From positions 788,129-852,128 of the forward strand of contig NZ_VMRJ01000001.1 of assembly GCF_007713685.1 (NCBI RefSeq): 64,000 nucleotides of DNA, read 5' to 3'. The stretch's first letter is position 1. The number at the start of each line of letters is the position of its first letter. Under the pieces are notes generated by a model. That model was not told the DNA's origin and made no database searches. It saw only the letters and a list, made by a program, of their open reading frames with translations. Positions 26,950-34,656 of the stretch are shown here, in pieces. Made by a program: the position numbers and the translations under genes. This stretch comes from Hymenobacter setariae. GTDB taxonomy: Bacteria > Bacteroidota > Bacteroidia > Cytophagales > Hymenobacteraceae.

Positions 26950-28032
26950 CTAGCTAAAGCGTAGCACAAACGCCGAAGCCGTACCCGCCGCCCCACCCTG
27001 CGAAGCGCAGAATAAGTACTCGGGGTGCCCATTGCGCAGCAGCAGTTGGGGGCGTTCCAAGCGGCCGTAGCGCTTGAGGTTGCTCGGGGCCGGCGGCTGT
27101 TGCACGCCGTAATTGGCCAGGGGCAGAAAGGCGATTTTGGGAAAGCTCCAGGCTTTGCCATCGGCCGACTCTAGGTAGAGTCCTACGTCCTGGCTATACA
27201 CGCCCATGTCGCGGGCCAGCAGGTTAAACTTATCATGCTGCCGCCACACAAAAGCGTCTTCAAACTGCTTGTTTTGGCCCTGGCCCGAGAAGTCGATAAC
27301 CGGGTTGCCGGCGTACTTCACGTAGGGGCCGCCTAGGTGCTCGGCCACGGCCAGGCCGTACTTGCGGTTACCCCTGATGGCCTGGCCCTTAGCAGCCTCA
27401 TACTCGGCCGTGTTCCACGACTTATAGTAGAGCCAGTACTGGCCATTGGGGTGCTTGATAAAGGCAGGGTTGGTGGTGCAGTGGTCGTCCCAGGCGCCGG
27501 CGGGGCCGGGTAGCAGCAGCGGTTGGTCGGGGCGCGTCCAGGGGCCTTCGAGGGTGGGCGCGGTAGCCAGGCCGATGCGCTTGGTGTCGGTTTTGCCGTT
27601 GGAATTGCCCATGAAGAAGAGGCAATACTGCCCATCAACCAGCTGAATGCTAGGATTGTGGCAAGTGGTGGCATCCCAGTAGCCAGGGCCCCTAGGTGCC
27701 AGTACGGTCTCCTGCACGGCGAAAGGCCCCTCGGGGCGGTCGGCCACGGCGCGCACTATTTCAGAGCCATTGAGCCAGCCGCCCATGCCCTTCTTGGCAT
27801 CCCAACGCGAGAAAAAGACGTGCACCCGCCCATCGGGCCCGTAGATGGGCGAACTGCACCACACGTAGTAGCCAGGCAGCTCCAGCGCCCGCCCCACCGG
27901 CCGTAAGTGCCGGCTGATTTTGGCAAAGTCGCGGCGCGGGTAGGCGCTCGGCGGGGCGGCGGCAAAACCGGCCCAGGCGCGGGCCAGCGGCGCTAAGGCC
28001 AAGGTAGAGAGGAAGGTGCGGCGGGTGGGCAT
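26950..28032 (-). CDS. Exported five-bladed beta-propeller glycosidase (GH43/GH117-like)
   Basis: About 360 residues from MPTRRTFLSTLALAPLARAW, a Tat-like or ordinary signal peptide; the upstream extension to 28140 has no support and crosses the operator. Repeated propeller signatures: VWCSSPIYGPDGRVHVFFSR, CHNPSIQLVDGQYCLFFMGN, CTTNPAFIKHPNGQYWLYYK, FEDAFVWRQHDKFNLLARD. The acidic residues in these blades fit the GH43-clan layout, but I cannot name a subfamily. Own promoter with regulon element C, 47 bases upstream. A role on arabinan/galactan side chains or on rhamnogalacturonan is inferred from context. Confidence 0.78.
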   Translation of the reverse strand: MPTRRTFLSTLALAPLARAWAGFAAAPPSAYPRRDFAKISRHLRPVGRALELPGYYVWCSSPIYGPDGRVHVFFSRWDAKKGMGGWLNGSEIVRAVADRPEGPFAVQETVLAPRGPGYWDATTCHNPSIQLVDGQYCLFFMGNSNGKTDTKRIGLATAPTLEGPWTRPDQPLLLPGPAGAWDDHCTTNPAFIKHPNGQYWLYYKSWNTAEYEAAKGQAIRGNRKYGLAVAEHLGGPYVKYAGNPVIDFSGQGQNKQFEDAFVWRQHDKFNLLARDMGVYSQDVGLYLESADGKAWSFPKIAFLPLANYGVQQPPAPSNLKRYGRLERPQLLLRNGHPEYLFCASQGGAAGTASAFVLRFS

Positions 28033-28078
28033 GGGGCAGGTTGAAAGCACCCTCAAGTTGGCCCGGCGCCCGCCCGCC

Positions 28079-28097
28079 ACTCTCCTGCACTGTGCGG
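28079..28097 (-). promoter_or_regulatory. Regulon element C
   Basis: Gene direction: CCGCACAGTG CAGGAGAGT, ending 47 bases before the ATG at 28032, almost the same spacing as element A (49). The two share 16 of 19 bases including the less conserved left half. CAACTTGA at the -7 position is a partial match. Confidence 0.68.
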
Positions 28098-28185
28098 GTA
28101 GGCGGCGCGAAGCTACTAACCTAGGTGGCCCGCTGAGCAAAGCAATTTCGGCCTTTTAAACAAAGTACTCCGGTTGAGGGGTGTC

Positions 28186-28193
28186 TACCTTTG
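28186..28193 (+). promoter_or_regulatory. Putative -7 element for the AraC gene
   Basis: TACCTTTG matches TAnnTTTG perfectly. It lies 64 bases before the ATG at 28257. No TTG occurs at the ideal 19-nt distance, so activity may depend on a regulator. Confidence 0.45.
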
Positions 28194-28256
28194 CCTTATC
28201 AAGTAGCGCTGCTCATCGCTACAAACCACCTAGTAAACAGCTATCCACAACCACCC

Positions 28257-29090
28257 ATGACTGCCAAAGAGCAAAACTGCTACGCGGACCTAGTAGCAGT
28301 CTGTAGCGGCGACCAACGCTACGGGGATGAGAAAACCTTTGCTGACAACGTGCTGGTGAGCGTGCTCGCTGGCGAGCTAAAAGTGGTGCACGCCAACCGC
28401 ACGCACTATTGCGGCGCTGGCGATACGGTATTGCTGCCCCGCAACCAACCCGCCACCCTGCTGAAGCAGCCCAAAGATGGCCGTGCCTACCAGGCTGTGC
28501 TCATGAAGCTACCTAAGGCCCTGGTACAGGCCTACTACCGGCAGCATACCCCGGCGCCGGCCCAGCCAGCACTCAGCGGCCCGTTGCTATTCCCGAAAAA
28601 CCCGCTGTTGCAGAGCGTCTTTGCCTCCCTCCTCCCCTACCTAGAGCTGGAGCACCGCTTGCCGGAAAACCTGCTCACAGTGAAAATAACGGAGGTAATC
28701 GAGATACTGCGCAGCCTCGACCCGCACAGCGATGGAGTGCTGGCCGATTTTTCGGAGCCAGGCAAGCTGAACCTGGTCGAGTTTATGGAAGCCAACTACA
28801 TGTTTAACATGCCCTTGGCAACCTTCAGCTACCTGACCGGCCGCAGCCTCACCACCTTTAAGCGAGACTTCAAAAAGGCCTTCCAGCTGAGCCCTCAGCG
28901 CTGGCTTACACAGCGCCGGCTGACACTGGCGCACTACCAGCTAGCGGAAAAGCGGCGCAAGCCCGTGGACCTGTACCTGGAGGTAGGCTTCGAGAATCTA
29001 GCGCATTTCTCCTACGCTTTCAAAAAGCAATTTGGCTACCCGCCGACCGCCCTGGCCGGGCAACCGAGGCACCAGCCAGCCGCGGCCTAG
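28257..29090 (+). CDS. AraC-family transcriptional regulator, candidate activator of the pectin regulon
   Basis: 277 residues from MTAKEQNCYADLV; the longer frame from 28191 would include the promoter. N-terminal cupin-like sensor (VSVLAGELKVVHANRTHYCG, DTVLLPRNQPATLL), C-terminal AraC domain with two helix-turn-helices (MPLATFSYLTGRSLTTFKRD and LYLEVGFENLAHFSYAFKKQ). Divergent from the beta-propeller glycosidase that carries element C. A single AraC monomer contacts two major grooves one helical turn apart, which would fit the 10-bp period of the CAGGAGAGT elements; assignment to them is inference. An SDR gene follows on the same strand. Confidence 0.88.
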   Translation: MTAKEQNCYADLVAVCSGDQRYGDEKTFADNVLVSVLAGELKVVHANRTHYCGAGDTVLLPRNQPATLLKQPKDGRAYQAVLMKLPKALVQAYYRQHTPAPAQPALSGPLLFPKNPLLQSVFASLLPYLELEHRLPENLLTVKITEVIEILRSLDPHSDGVLADFSEPGKLNLVEFMEANYMFNMPLATFSYLTGRSLTTFKRDFKKAFQLSPQRWLTQRRLTLAHYQLAEKRRKPVDLYLEVGFENLAHFSYAFKKQFGYPPTALAGQPRHQPAAA

Positions 29091-29103
29091 ACCCACGGGC
29101 CAC

Positions 29104-29138
29104 CCTAGGGCTCGCCCCAGGCGAGGCATCGCCCTAGG
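29104..29138. repeat. Nested inverted repeat bounded by CCTAGG
   Basis: Outer arms cctagggc (29104-29111) and gccctagg (29131-29138) enclose a second hairpin ctcgcc/ggcgag. It is 14 bases after the AraC stop. No T run follows, so a role in termination is uncertain. Confidence 0.55.
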
Positions 29139-29187
29139 TCGCTCCTATCCCTCTCCTTACTAGCCACCTCATCCTAGTCAAATTGAC

Positions 29188-29208
29188 CGGGCAGAATGGT
29201 TCTGCCCG
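29188..29208 (+). terminator. Small hairpin, possible terminator of the AraC gene
   Basis: Nine-base arms cgggcagaa / ttctgcccg with a three-base loop, followed by ttagttt. Lies 35 bases before the SDR ATG, so it could also affect the SDR message. Confidence 0.45.
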
Positions 29209-29242
29209 TTAGTTTCCTACTCACATTCAACAAGTTTCACTG

Positions 29243-29980
29243 ATGAAATCAGCTTTGGTCACCGGCGCGAATAAGGGCATCGGCCTGGAAGTCGCCAAAC
29301 TACTCGCCCAGCACGGGTTCTTTGTGTATATCGGCAGCCGCAACCTCGAAAACGGGCAAGCCGCCGTGGCAAAGCTTCAAGCGGCGGGGCTCACGAACCT
29401 CGAAGCTGTGCAGCTAGATGTCACGCAACCAGATTCCATCCGGGCGGCCCGGGCGGCGATTGGGGCTAAAACGCCGGTGCTGGATGTTCTGGTCAACAAT
29501 GCCGGCATTTCGGGCGACCTAGCTCAGTCGGCTCGCGAGACCACCCTTGAGCAGTACCAAACTGTGTTTGCCACCAATGTATTCGGGGTAGCCGGCGTCA
29601 CGCAGGCGTTCCTGGATTTGTTGGAGCAGTCGCCGCAGCCACGCATCGTTAATGTGAGCTCGGCAATGGCTTCCCTCACCTTGTTTGCGGACTTCGAGAA
29701 CGCCAATTCTGCTTACCGGGTGCCGGTGTACCAAGCGTCGAAAACCGCCCTGAATATGTACACACTCAACCTGGCCTATGAGCTGCGCGGTACTCCTTTT
29801 AAGGTGAATGCCGTGTGCCCGGGCTACACCCAAACCGACTTTACGGGCCACCAAGGCACCAGCACGGTTGAGGAGGCCGGGCAGCGCATCCTGAAGTACG
29901 CGCTGCTGGGCCCGAATGGCCCTACCGGCAAGTACTTCAGCGAAGAGTATTTCCCGGCCCCGGCTACGTGCCCGTGGTAG
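29243..29980 (+). CDS. SDR-family NAD(P)-dependent oxidoreductase
   Basis: 245 residues. Rossmann glycine motif TGANKGIGLEVAKLL at the N terminus, NNAGISG structural motif, catalytic serine in IVNVSSAMASL and Y-x-x-x-K in VYQASKTALNMY. The length and the ANKGIG variant fit the carbonyl-reductase-like SDR branch. The substrate cannot be told. Follows an AraC gene, a layout that recurs at 39359-41085. Confidence 0.9.
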   Translation: MKSALVTGANKGIGLEVAKLLAQHGFFVYIGSRNLENGQAAVAKLQAAGLTNLEAVQLDVTQPDSIRAARAAIGAKTPVLDVLVNNAGISGDLAQSARETTLEQYQTVFATNVFGVAGVTQAFLDLLEQSPQPRIVNVSSAMASLTLFADFENANSAYRVPVYQASKTALNMYTLNLAYELRGTPFKVNAVCPGYTQTDFTGHQGTSTVEEAGQRILKYALLGPNGPTGKYFSEEYFPAPATCPW

Positions 29981-30053
29981 GTTTGGGCAGTTTATCCTTG
30001 ACCTAGGATAGTCTTTAGAGCGGCCTAGGTCTAGGATATTACTACAGCTGCTC

Positions 30054-30106
30054 AAAGGCAGCTAACTAGCTAGGCAGCAAGCTATGTGCTAGTTAGCTGC
30101 CTTTTT
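30054..30106 (+). terminator. Strong intrinsic terminator after the SDR gene
   Basis: Perfect 17-nt arms (aaaggcagctaactagc at 30054-30070, gctagttagctgccttt at 30088-30104) followed by TTTTT on the plus strand. The right arm overlaps the last codons and stop of the convergent acetylesterase gene (stop at 30089-30091), so the DNA serves both as coding sequence and terminator. Confidence 0.82.
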
Positions 30107-30907
30107 CAGGTACTTCTTCAGGCTCAGGCCCTTGGCCTGCCGAATGCCCTGGGCCACCAGCTCGGCATTTAGGCGGGCGCCGGCCTCGATGGTGTGGGTG
30201 TGGTCGGTGGCGTTGAAGTATGTGCTGCGCACAGTGGCCTCGCCCACTTGGTCGTAGCGGTCGGCGATAAGCTGGTTGAGGTCAATGAAGGTGGCGTGGC
30301 CCTGGCAGGCGGCCTCGGCGGCCCACTGGCCGTAATCGGCGCGGTTGCGCTTGACCTTGCCGTCGGCCCACTCGTTGCGCGGAATAGGCGAGCACACGAT
30401 GACCGTGGCGCCCAGCTGCTGGGCCTCGCTGATGTACTGGCGCAGGTACCAGCCGTAGCTGTGCACCACTTCCTTTTGCTTGGTGAGGTAATTATACACC
30501 TCCTGGCTTTCGTCGCCGTTGCTCTTGATGGTGCCCCGCGCCCGCGTCGAGTCGGTGAGCGGACTGCTATCGTTGTGCCCAAATTGCATCATCACGTAGT
30601 CGCCGGGCCGGATTTTAGGCCGCACTTTTTCCCACCAACCCTGGCTACGGAAAGTGCGAGTACTAGTGCCGCCGCGCGCACCATTCTCCACGCGCAGCCG
30701 CACCGTGTCGAAGGCCACGGGCAGATAGTAGCCCCAGCCCCAGAGGCCGCCATCGCCCCGGCCTTGCCCGTTTTTCACCGTCGAGTCGCCGATGAGGTAG
30801 AGCGTGGGCCGGGGCTTGGGAGCCGCCATACTCAGCAGCCAGCCGCTGAGTAACAAGAGCGTGGCCAGGAGCGGCCAGCGGCGAGAAAGGGTTTTCTGGG
30901 TGGGCAT
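30089..30907 (-). CDS. Exported rhamnogalacturonan acetylesterase (SGNH/GDSL, CE12-like)
   Basis: 272 residues from the ATG at 30907; the longer frame would run into the divergent promoter region. Signal anchor/peptide (WPLLATLLLLSGWLLSMAAP). SGNH blocks: LIGDSTVKNGQG (nucleophile serine), MMQFGHNDSSP (oxyanion Asn) and DHTHTIEAGARLNAELV (catalytic Asp-His). The family removes acetyl groups from galacturonate of rhamnogalacturonan-I, opening it to lyases and hydrolases. Divergent from a beta-propeller glycosidase with regulon element D between them. Confidence 0.88.
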   Translation of the reverse strand: MPTQKTLSRRWPLLATLLLLSGWLLSMAAPKPRPTLYLIGDSTVKNGQGRGDGGLWGWGYYLPVAFDTVRLRVENGARGGTSTRTFRSQGWWEKVRPKIRPGDYVMMQFGHNDSSPLTDSTRARGTIKSNGDESQEVYNYLTKQKEVVHSYGWYLRQYISEAQQLGATVIVCSPIPRNEWADGKVKRNRADYGQWAAEAACQGHATFIDLNQLIADRYDQVGEATVRSTYFNATDHTHTIEAGARLNAELVAQGIRQAKGLSLKKYLKKAAN

Positions 30908-31012
30908 GAGCCAGACGGGGAGCGGTTTGGAAAGAAAGAGCAGCAAGCAAAGTACTTGTCGAAAGTCCTTGCGGCGGCAAGTACGGCGCAGCCACTCCTA
31001 GGGGCTTCCCGC

Positions 31013-31031
31013 ACCCTCCTGCTCGGGCGTG
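31013..31031 (-). promoter_or_regulatory. Regulon element D (weaker)
   Basis: Gene direction (toward the acetylesterase): CACGCCCGAG CAGGAGGGT, 106 bases before the ATG at 30907 and 72 bases before the divergent ATG at 31103. The right half has one mismatch to CAGGAGAGT and the left half is poor. It could serve either gene. Confidence 0.4.
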
Positions 31032-31102
31032 CCCTGCCCTACAGCACAGGACGGTGAGCAAGCGCCTTGCCGAGTACTTGCAGCTCTCTTACTTTGCGAG
31101 CG

Positions 31103-32131
31103 ATGCTACTTTTCTTACGCAGGCGCAGCGACCTGCTTCTTCTCCTAGGGCTGCTACTGGGCTCGGCCAGCGCATGGGCGCAGCACCCCGCGGGCCGGCT
31201 GGCACCCAAGCCCCTCTACCGCGACCCGGTGTATGATGGCGCCGCCGACCCGGTGCTTATCTGGAACAAGAAAGCCAAAAAATGGTGGATGTTCTACACT
31301 AACCGCCGCGCCACCGACACCACCGCAGCGGGCGTGACGTGGGTGCACGGCACGCGCATTGGCATCGCCGAATCGGGCGACGGCGGTGCCACCTGGACCT
31401 ACCGCGACACGGCCAACATCAACTACCGGCCCCAGCCGGGCTACACCTTCTGGGCACCCGATGTGGTGGAGGACAAAGGCACCTACCACATGTTTCTGAC
31501 CTACGTGCCGGGCACTTTCACCGACTGGAATCACCCGCGCACCATCGTGCACCTCACCAGTCCCGACCTAGTAAACTGGCAGTACGTGAGCACCTTGCCC
31601 CTTGCCACCGACAAAGTCATCGACGCCAGTGTGTTCCGCTTGCCCAATGGCACCTGGCGCCTGTGGTACAACAATGAGCGCGACCACAAGAGCACCTACT
31701 ACGCCGACAGCCCCGACCTCAGGACCTGGACCGACCACGGCCCGGCCCTACCCGACCGCGGCGAGGGCCCAAAGGTCTTTCGCTGGCAGGGCCAGTACTG
31801 GCTTATCATCGACCCCTGGAAGGGCTTAGGGGCCTATCATTCCACTGACCTCCTGCATTGGACCGCCCAGCCCACCCACCTGCTCGAAGCCCCCGGCCGC
31901 GGACCCGACGACCAAGCCATCGGCGGGCACGCCGACGTGGTGGTGAGCGGCGACCGGGCCTACTTGTTTTATTTCACGCACCCCGGCCGCGGCGCGGCTC
32001 ACCCTGCGCCCCCAAACAGCATCGCGGCCAAGCGCAGCGTCATTCAAGTGGTAGAGCTGCATTACCAAAACGGCCAGCTCACCTGCGACCGCGACGAGCC
32101 GACTTATATGCAATTGAAGGCAGGGCGGTAA
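31103..32131 (+). CDS. Exported five-bladed beta-propeller glycosidase (GH43-like)
   Basis: 342 residues from MLLFLRRRSDLLLLLGLLLG, a clear signal peptide. Propeller signatures: YDGAADPVLIWNKKAKKWWM (first acidic residue), YTFWAPDVVEDKGTYHMFLT, VIDASVFRLPNGTWRLWYNN, GEGPKVFRWQGQYWLIIDPW. The layout (DP near the start, a second acidic residue in the APD blade, a GE in the fourth) matches GH43-clan hydrolases. TACTTTG sits 7 bases before the ATG, so a very short leader is possible. Context suggests a rhamnogalacturonan side-chain substrate. Confidence 0.78.
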   Translation: MLLFLRRRSDLLLLLGLLLGSASAWAQHPAGRLAPKPLYRDPVYDGAADPVLIWNKKAKKWWMFYTNRRATDTTAAGVTWVHGTRIGIAESGDGGATWTYRDTANINYRPQPGYTFWAPDVVEDKGTYHMFLTYVPGTFTDWNHPRTIVHLTSPDLVNWQYVSTLPLATDKVIDASVFRLPNGTWRLWYNNERDHKSTYYADSPDLRTWTDHGPALPDRGEGPKVFRWQGQYWLIIDPWKGLGAYHSTDLLHWTAQPTHLLEAPGRGPDDQAIGGHADVVVSGDRAYLFYFTHPGRGAAHPAPPNSIAAKRSVIQVVELHYQNGQLTCDRDEPTYMQLKAGR

Positions 32132-32144
32132 GCCAGACGGGAAG

Positions 32145-32250
32145 ACCCCACCCCCGGCCCCTCCCCTCCGGGAGAGGGGAGCCCGACGACTGCGAACGTG
32201 ACCTGACGTTAGGCTCCCCTCTCCCGGAGGGGAGGGGCCGGGGGTGGGGT
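32145..32250. repeat. GC-rich inverted repeat, CCCCGGCCCCTCC family, copy 1
   Basis: Perfect 39-nt arms at 32145-32183 and 32212-32250 starting accccacccccggcccctcc, with a 28-nt loop. It fills the gap between two convergent genes (stops at 32131 and 32258). A second copy lies at 34537-34638 with the same loop minus four bases and one arm mismatch. Confidence 0.93.
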
Positions 32251-32257
32251 AAACACA

Positions 32258-33586
32258 TTAATTGCCATCCGGCTTGGTCACTGCGCTGCGGGGGCTTTCG
32301 GGCCAGCGCCACTGGGTTAGCGCATCGGGCTGGGCTGGGTCGAAAGGCGGCAGGCCGGGGTGCAGGTATTTTACTAGGTCGAGTTTAGCTGCCTTCATTC
32401 CTTCGACCACGCAGCGGGCCACCTCGTAGGCGCCGTAGGGGTTGAAGTGCGTGTTGTCGGCCAGCGGTGCGGGCTGGGCAGGGTAGCTATTGGCGGGGTA
32501 GTGCACGAAGGCCTTTTTCGACTCCTCCTCCCCCATTGCTTCGTATAGCTTGGTGGTCATGGCGTTAAGGTCGATTAGCGGCACCTTCTCCTGCTGGGCA
32601 ACTTGGCGCACAGCGACCGGAAAGTCACCTAGGCTGTTTTCTACCTTGCCCCCGGCCCCAAACGAGCGCCGACTGGTGGAAGTCACCAAAACCGGAATGC
32701 CGCCTCGCTTGCGCGCCTCCGCCACATACAGCTTAAGCCGCTCGGTATAGGCTAAAAAAGCTCCGTCGTTCGGGCCTTTTTCTTTCTGGTCGTTGTGCCC
32801 AAACTCGATGAAGAGATAATCGCCGGGCTTCATGACGCTGAGCACTTTATCGAGCCGATGCGAACCAAGGAAGCTGGCTAGGCTTAGGCCCGATTCGGCG
32901 TGGTTGGCTACGGCCACGCCGGGCCCAAAGAAGCGTGGCAGCATCTGACCCCAGGCGGCCCAGGGCTCGTCGTCCTGGTTTACCACGGTCGAGTTGCCGG
33001 CCAGGAAAACGGTGGTAGCGGCCGGGGCAGGCGTTATTTCCAGCGCTACTAGCGCGCTGGGCGTTCCGTCAAACTCTAGCGTCAGCTTATCGTCCCAATC
33101 GAGCTTAGCCAATTCGCGCGGCTTTAGGCTGACCTCGCCCCCACCGGCAATGCGACGGTTTTTAACGTTGATAGTCCACGTCTGGGTCACAAACTGACCC
33201 GGCCGTGTGGACGTGGTTTCGAGCAGCAGCCGGCGCGATTCAGCCTTAATAAAATTAGAGGACGTGCCCTTGAGGTCGCCTAGGGTCACGGTCACGTTGT
33301 AGTTGCCTTCAGGTACGTTTACCGAGAAATAGAACGGCTGTGCACTGGTCACGAAGTCAGCCTTTAAGGCATCTTTGCCGCCGCGGTCTACGCCAGTAGC
33401 GGTAGTGCCGAAGTCGAAGCCGTAACCCGCTTCTTTGGTGTAAGTGGCTGTGGACTGCACCGGCTGGTAGCCGGCGGCCGCCCGGCCGGGCCCAAAGTCA
33501 AATTTAAACGCCGGCCCAGCCGATTGGGCAGCCGCACCGGTTGCCCAGCTCAGCAAGGCTGTGCTTAGCAAAAATCTGGTTTTCAT
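32258..33586 (-). CDS. SGNH acetylesterase with N-terminal galactose-binding-like domain
   Basis: 442 residues, signal peptide ending near GAAAQ. Residues about 25-170 form a beta-rich domain (KFDFGPGRAAAGYQPV, then YNVTVTLGDLKG) as found ahead of bacterial rhamnogalacturonan acetylesterases of the YesY type. The SGNH domain follows: FLAGNSTVVNQD (nucleophile block, with Asn where Asp is usual), FIEFGHNDQKEKG and DNTHFNPYGAYEVARCVV. Predicted to deacetylate rhamnogalacturonan outside the cytoplasm. Same strand as the shorter esterase at 33730 and RhaT, possibly one transcript from element E1, although hairpins separate them. Confidence 0.85.
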   Translation of the reverse strand: MKTRFLLSTALLSWATGAAAQSAGPAFKFDFGPGRAAAGYQPVQSTATYTKEAGYGFDFGTTATGVDRGGKDALKADFVTSAQPFYFSVNVPEGNYNVTVTLGDLKGTSSNFIKAESRRLLLETTSTRPGQFVTQTWTINVKNRRIAGGGEVSLKPRELAKLDWDDKLTLEFDGTPSALVALEITPAPAATTVFLAGNSTVVNQDDEPWAAWGQMLPRFFGPGVAVANHAESGLSLASFLGSHRLDKVLSVMKPGDYLFIEFGHNDQKEKGPNDGAFLAYTERLKLYVAEARKRGGIPVLVTSTSRRSFGAGGKVENSLGDFPVAVRQVAQQEKVPLIDLNAMTTKLYEAMGEEESKKAFVHYPANSYPAQPAPLADNTHFNPYGAYEVARCVVEGMKAAKLDLVKYLHPGLPPFDPAQPDALTQWRWPESPRSAVTKPDGN

Positions 33587-33622
33587 AGCAAAAGGCCCAT
33601 TATATCTACATCAAAGACTTCC

Positions 33623-33693
33623 GTCCTGCTGAAGCAGGAAGCACCTTGTTGAGTCAGAGCCGCGCGATAAGATGCTTCCTGCGTCAGCATGAC
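33623..33693. repeat. Imperfect inverted repeat, GTCATGCTG family
   Basis: Arms 33623-33645 and 33671-33693 pair over 23 nt with three mismatches; the right arm reads gatgcttcctgcgtcagcatgac. It lies between the two esterase genes. Confidence 0.75.
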
Positions 33694-33729
33694 AGATGGG
33701 AGGAAGCTGTCTTTTGATGTAAGCCACTG

Positions 33730-34506
33730 CTAGCTGGCCGGCCGCAAGTACTTGCGCAGCGCCAGCTTTTTATCGGCGCGAATGCCATCGGCCACCGATT
33801 CGGCGTTGAGTTGCGCCCCAGCAGGGCTGGTATGGGTGTGGTCGGTAGGGAAGAATTTCTTGGTTTCTTCGGGGCCTAGCTTCTCGTACTTGCGGGCTGT
33901 GCGGTCGTTGAGATTGATGAAGGCGACGCCTTCCTGCTGGGCCACCTCGGCGGCCCACTTGCCAAAGTCTTGGTCGGCGCGCACGACTTTACCGTCCTTC
34001 CATTCATTGCGCGGAATCATGGAGCAGACTATCGGTGTGGCGCCTTTGGCCTTAGCCTCCCGAATGAATTTGCGCAGGTACCAGCCGTAGGTATTCACCG
34101 TTTCGGGGTGGCCGTCGGGCCACACGAGGCTTTTGGTTTCGGGGCCGGTGCCGCGCAGCACACCGCGGCGGCCCGCCTTAGTGGTGTCGGGCACGCTGCC
34201 TTCGTTGTGCCCAAACTGCATAATCAAAAAGTCGCCGAGCCGAATGGCCGCAATGGTCTTGTCCCAGCGCCCTTCCGAAATGAACGTGCGCGTGCTGCGC
34301 CCGGCCATCGCATTATTGACAATATGCACCCGCGTGGTATCGAAGTAAGCGGGCAGCGCCGTGCCCCAGCCCTGGTAGCCGGGCGTGGTATTACGCACTG
34401 TCGAGTCACCGATGATATAGAGCGTGGGAACAGGTGCCGGCTTAGACAGGAAAGCACTGAGGCTTAATAAGAAGCCAAGCGCTAGTAATAGGCGAAATTT
34501 AAACAT
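33730..34506 (-). CDS. Exported rhamnogalacturonan acetylesterase (SGNH/GDSL)
   Basis: 258 residues with a signal peptide (FRLLLALGFLLSLSAFL). SGNH blocks: LYIIGDSTVRNTTPG, MQFGHNEGSVPD (Glu after the Asn where Asp is common) and DHTHTSPAGAQLNAESV. Closely similar in layout to the enzyme at 30089, so a likely paralogue, perhaps differing in the acetyl position attacked. Bracketed with its neighbour by the two GC-rich inverted repeats. Confidence 0.88.
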   Translation of the reverse strand: MFKFRLLLALGFLLSLSAFLSKPAPVPTLYIIGDSTVRNTTPGYQGWGTALPAYFDTTRVHIVNNAMAGRSTRTFISEGRWDKTIAAIRLGDFLIMQFGHNEGSVPDTTKAGRRGVLRGTGPETKSLVWPDGHPETVNTYGWYLRKFIREAKAKGATPIVCSMIPRNEWKDGKVVRADQDFGKWAAEVAQQEGVAFINLNDRTARKYEKLGPEETKKFFPTDHTHTSPAGAQLNAESVADGIRADKKLALRKYLRPAS

Positions 34507-34536
34507 AGCTTTCAGTAAATCACTACCAGCGCGGTA

Positions 34537-34638
34537 ACCCCACCCCCGGCCCCTCCCCTCCGGGAGAGGGGAGCCCGACGACTGCGAACGTGACCGTTAG
34601 GCTCCCCTCTCCCGGAGGGGAGGGGCTGGGGGTGGGGT
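34537..34638. repeat. GC-rich inverted repeat, CCCCGGCCCCTCC family, copy 2
   Basis: Arms 34537-34575 and 34600-34638, 39 nt with one mismatch, loop 24 nt. Compared with copy 1 the loop lacks four bases (ctga). It lies between the rhaT stop and the esterase start, so would form a hairpin in a rhaT-esterase transcript. Confidence 0.93.
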
Positions 34639-34656
34639 CTTTACGTTACCCTAGAC

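Noticed and set aside
32145..34638. Composite transposon flanked by the two GC-rich repeats
   Set aside because: No transposase between them, no target duplication, and each repeat is a complete hairpin rather than a terminal repeat.
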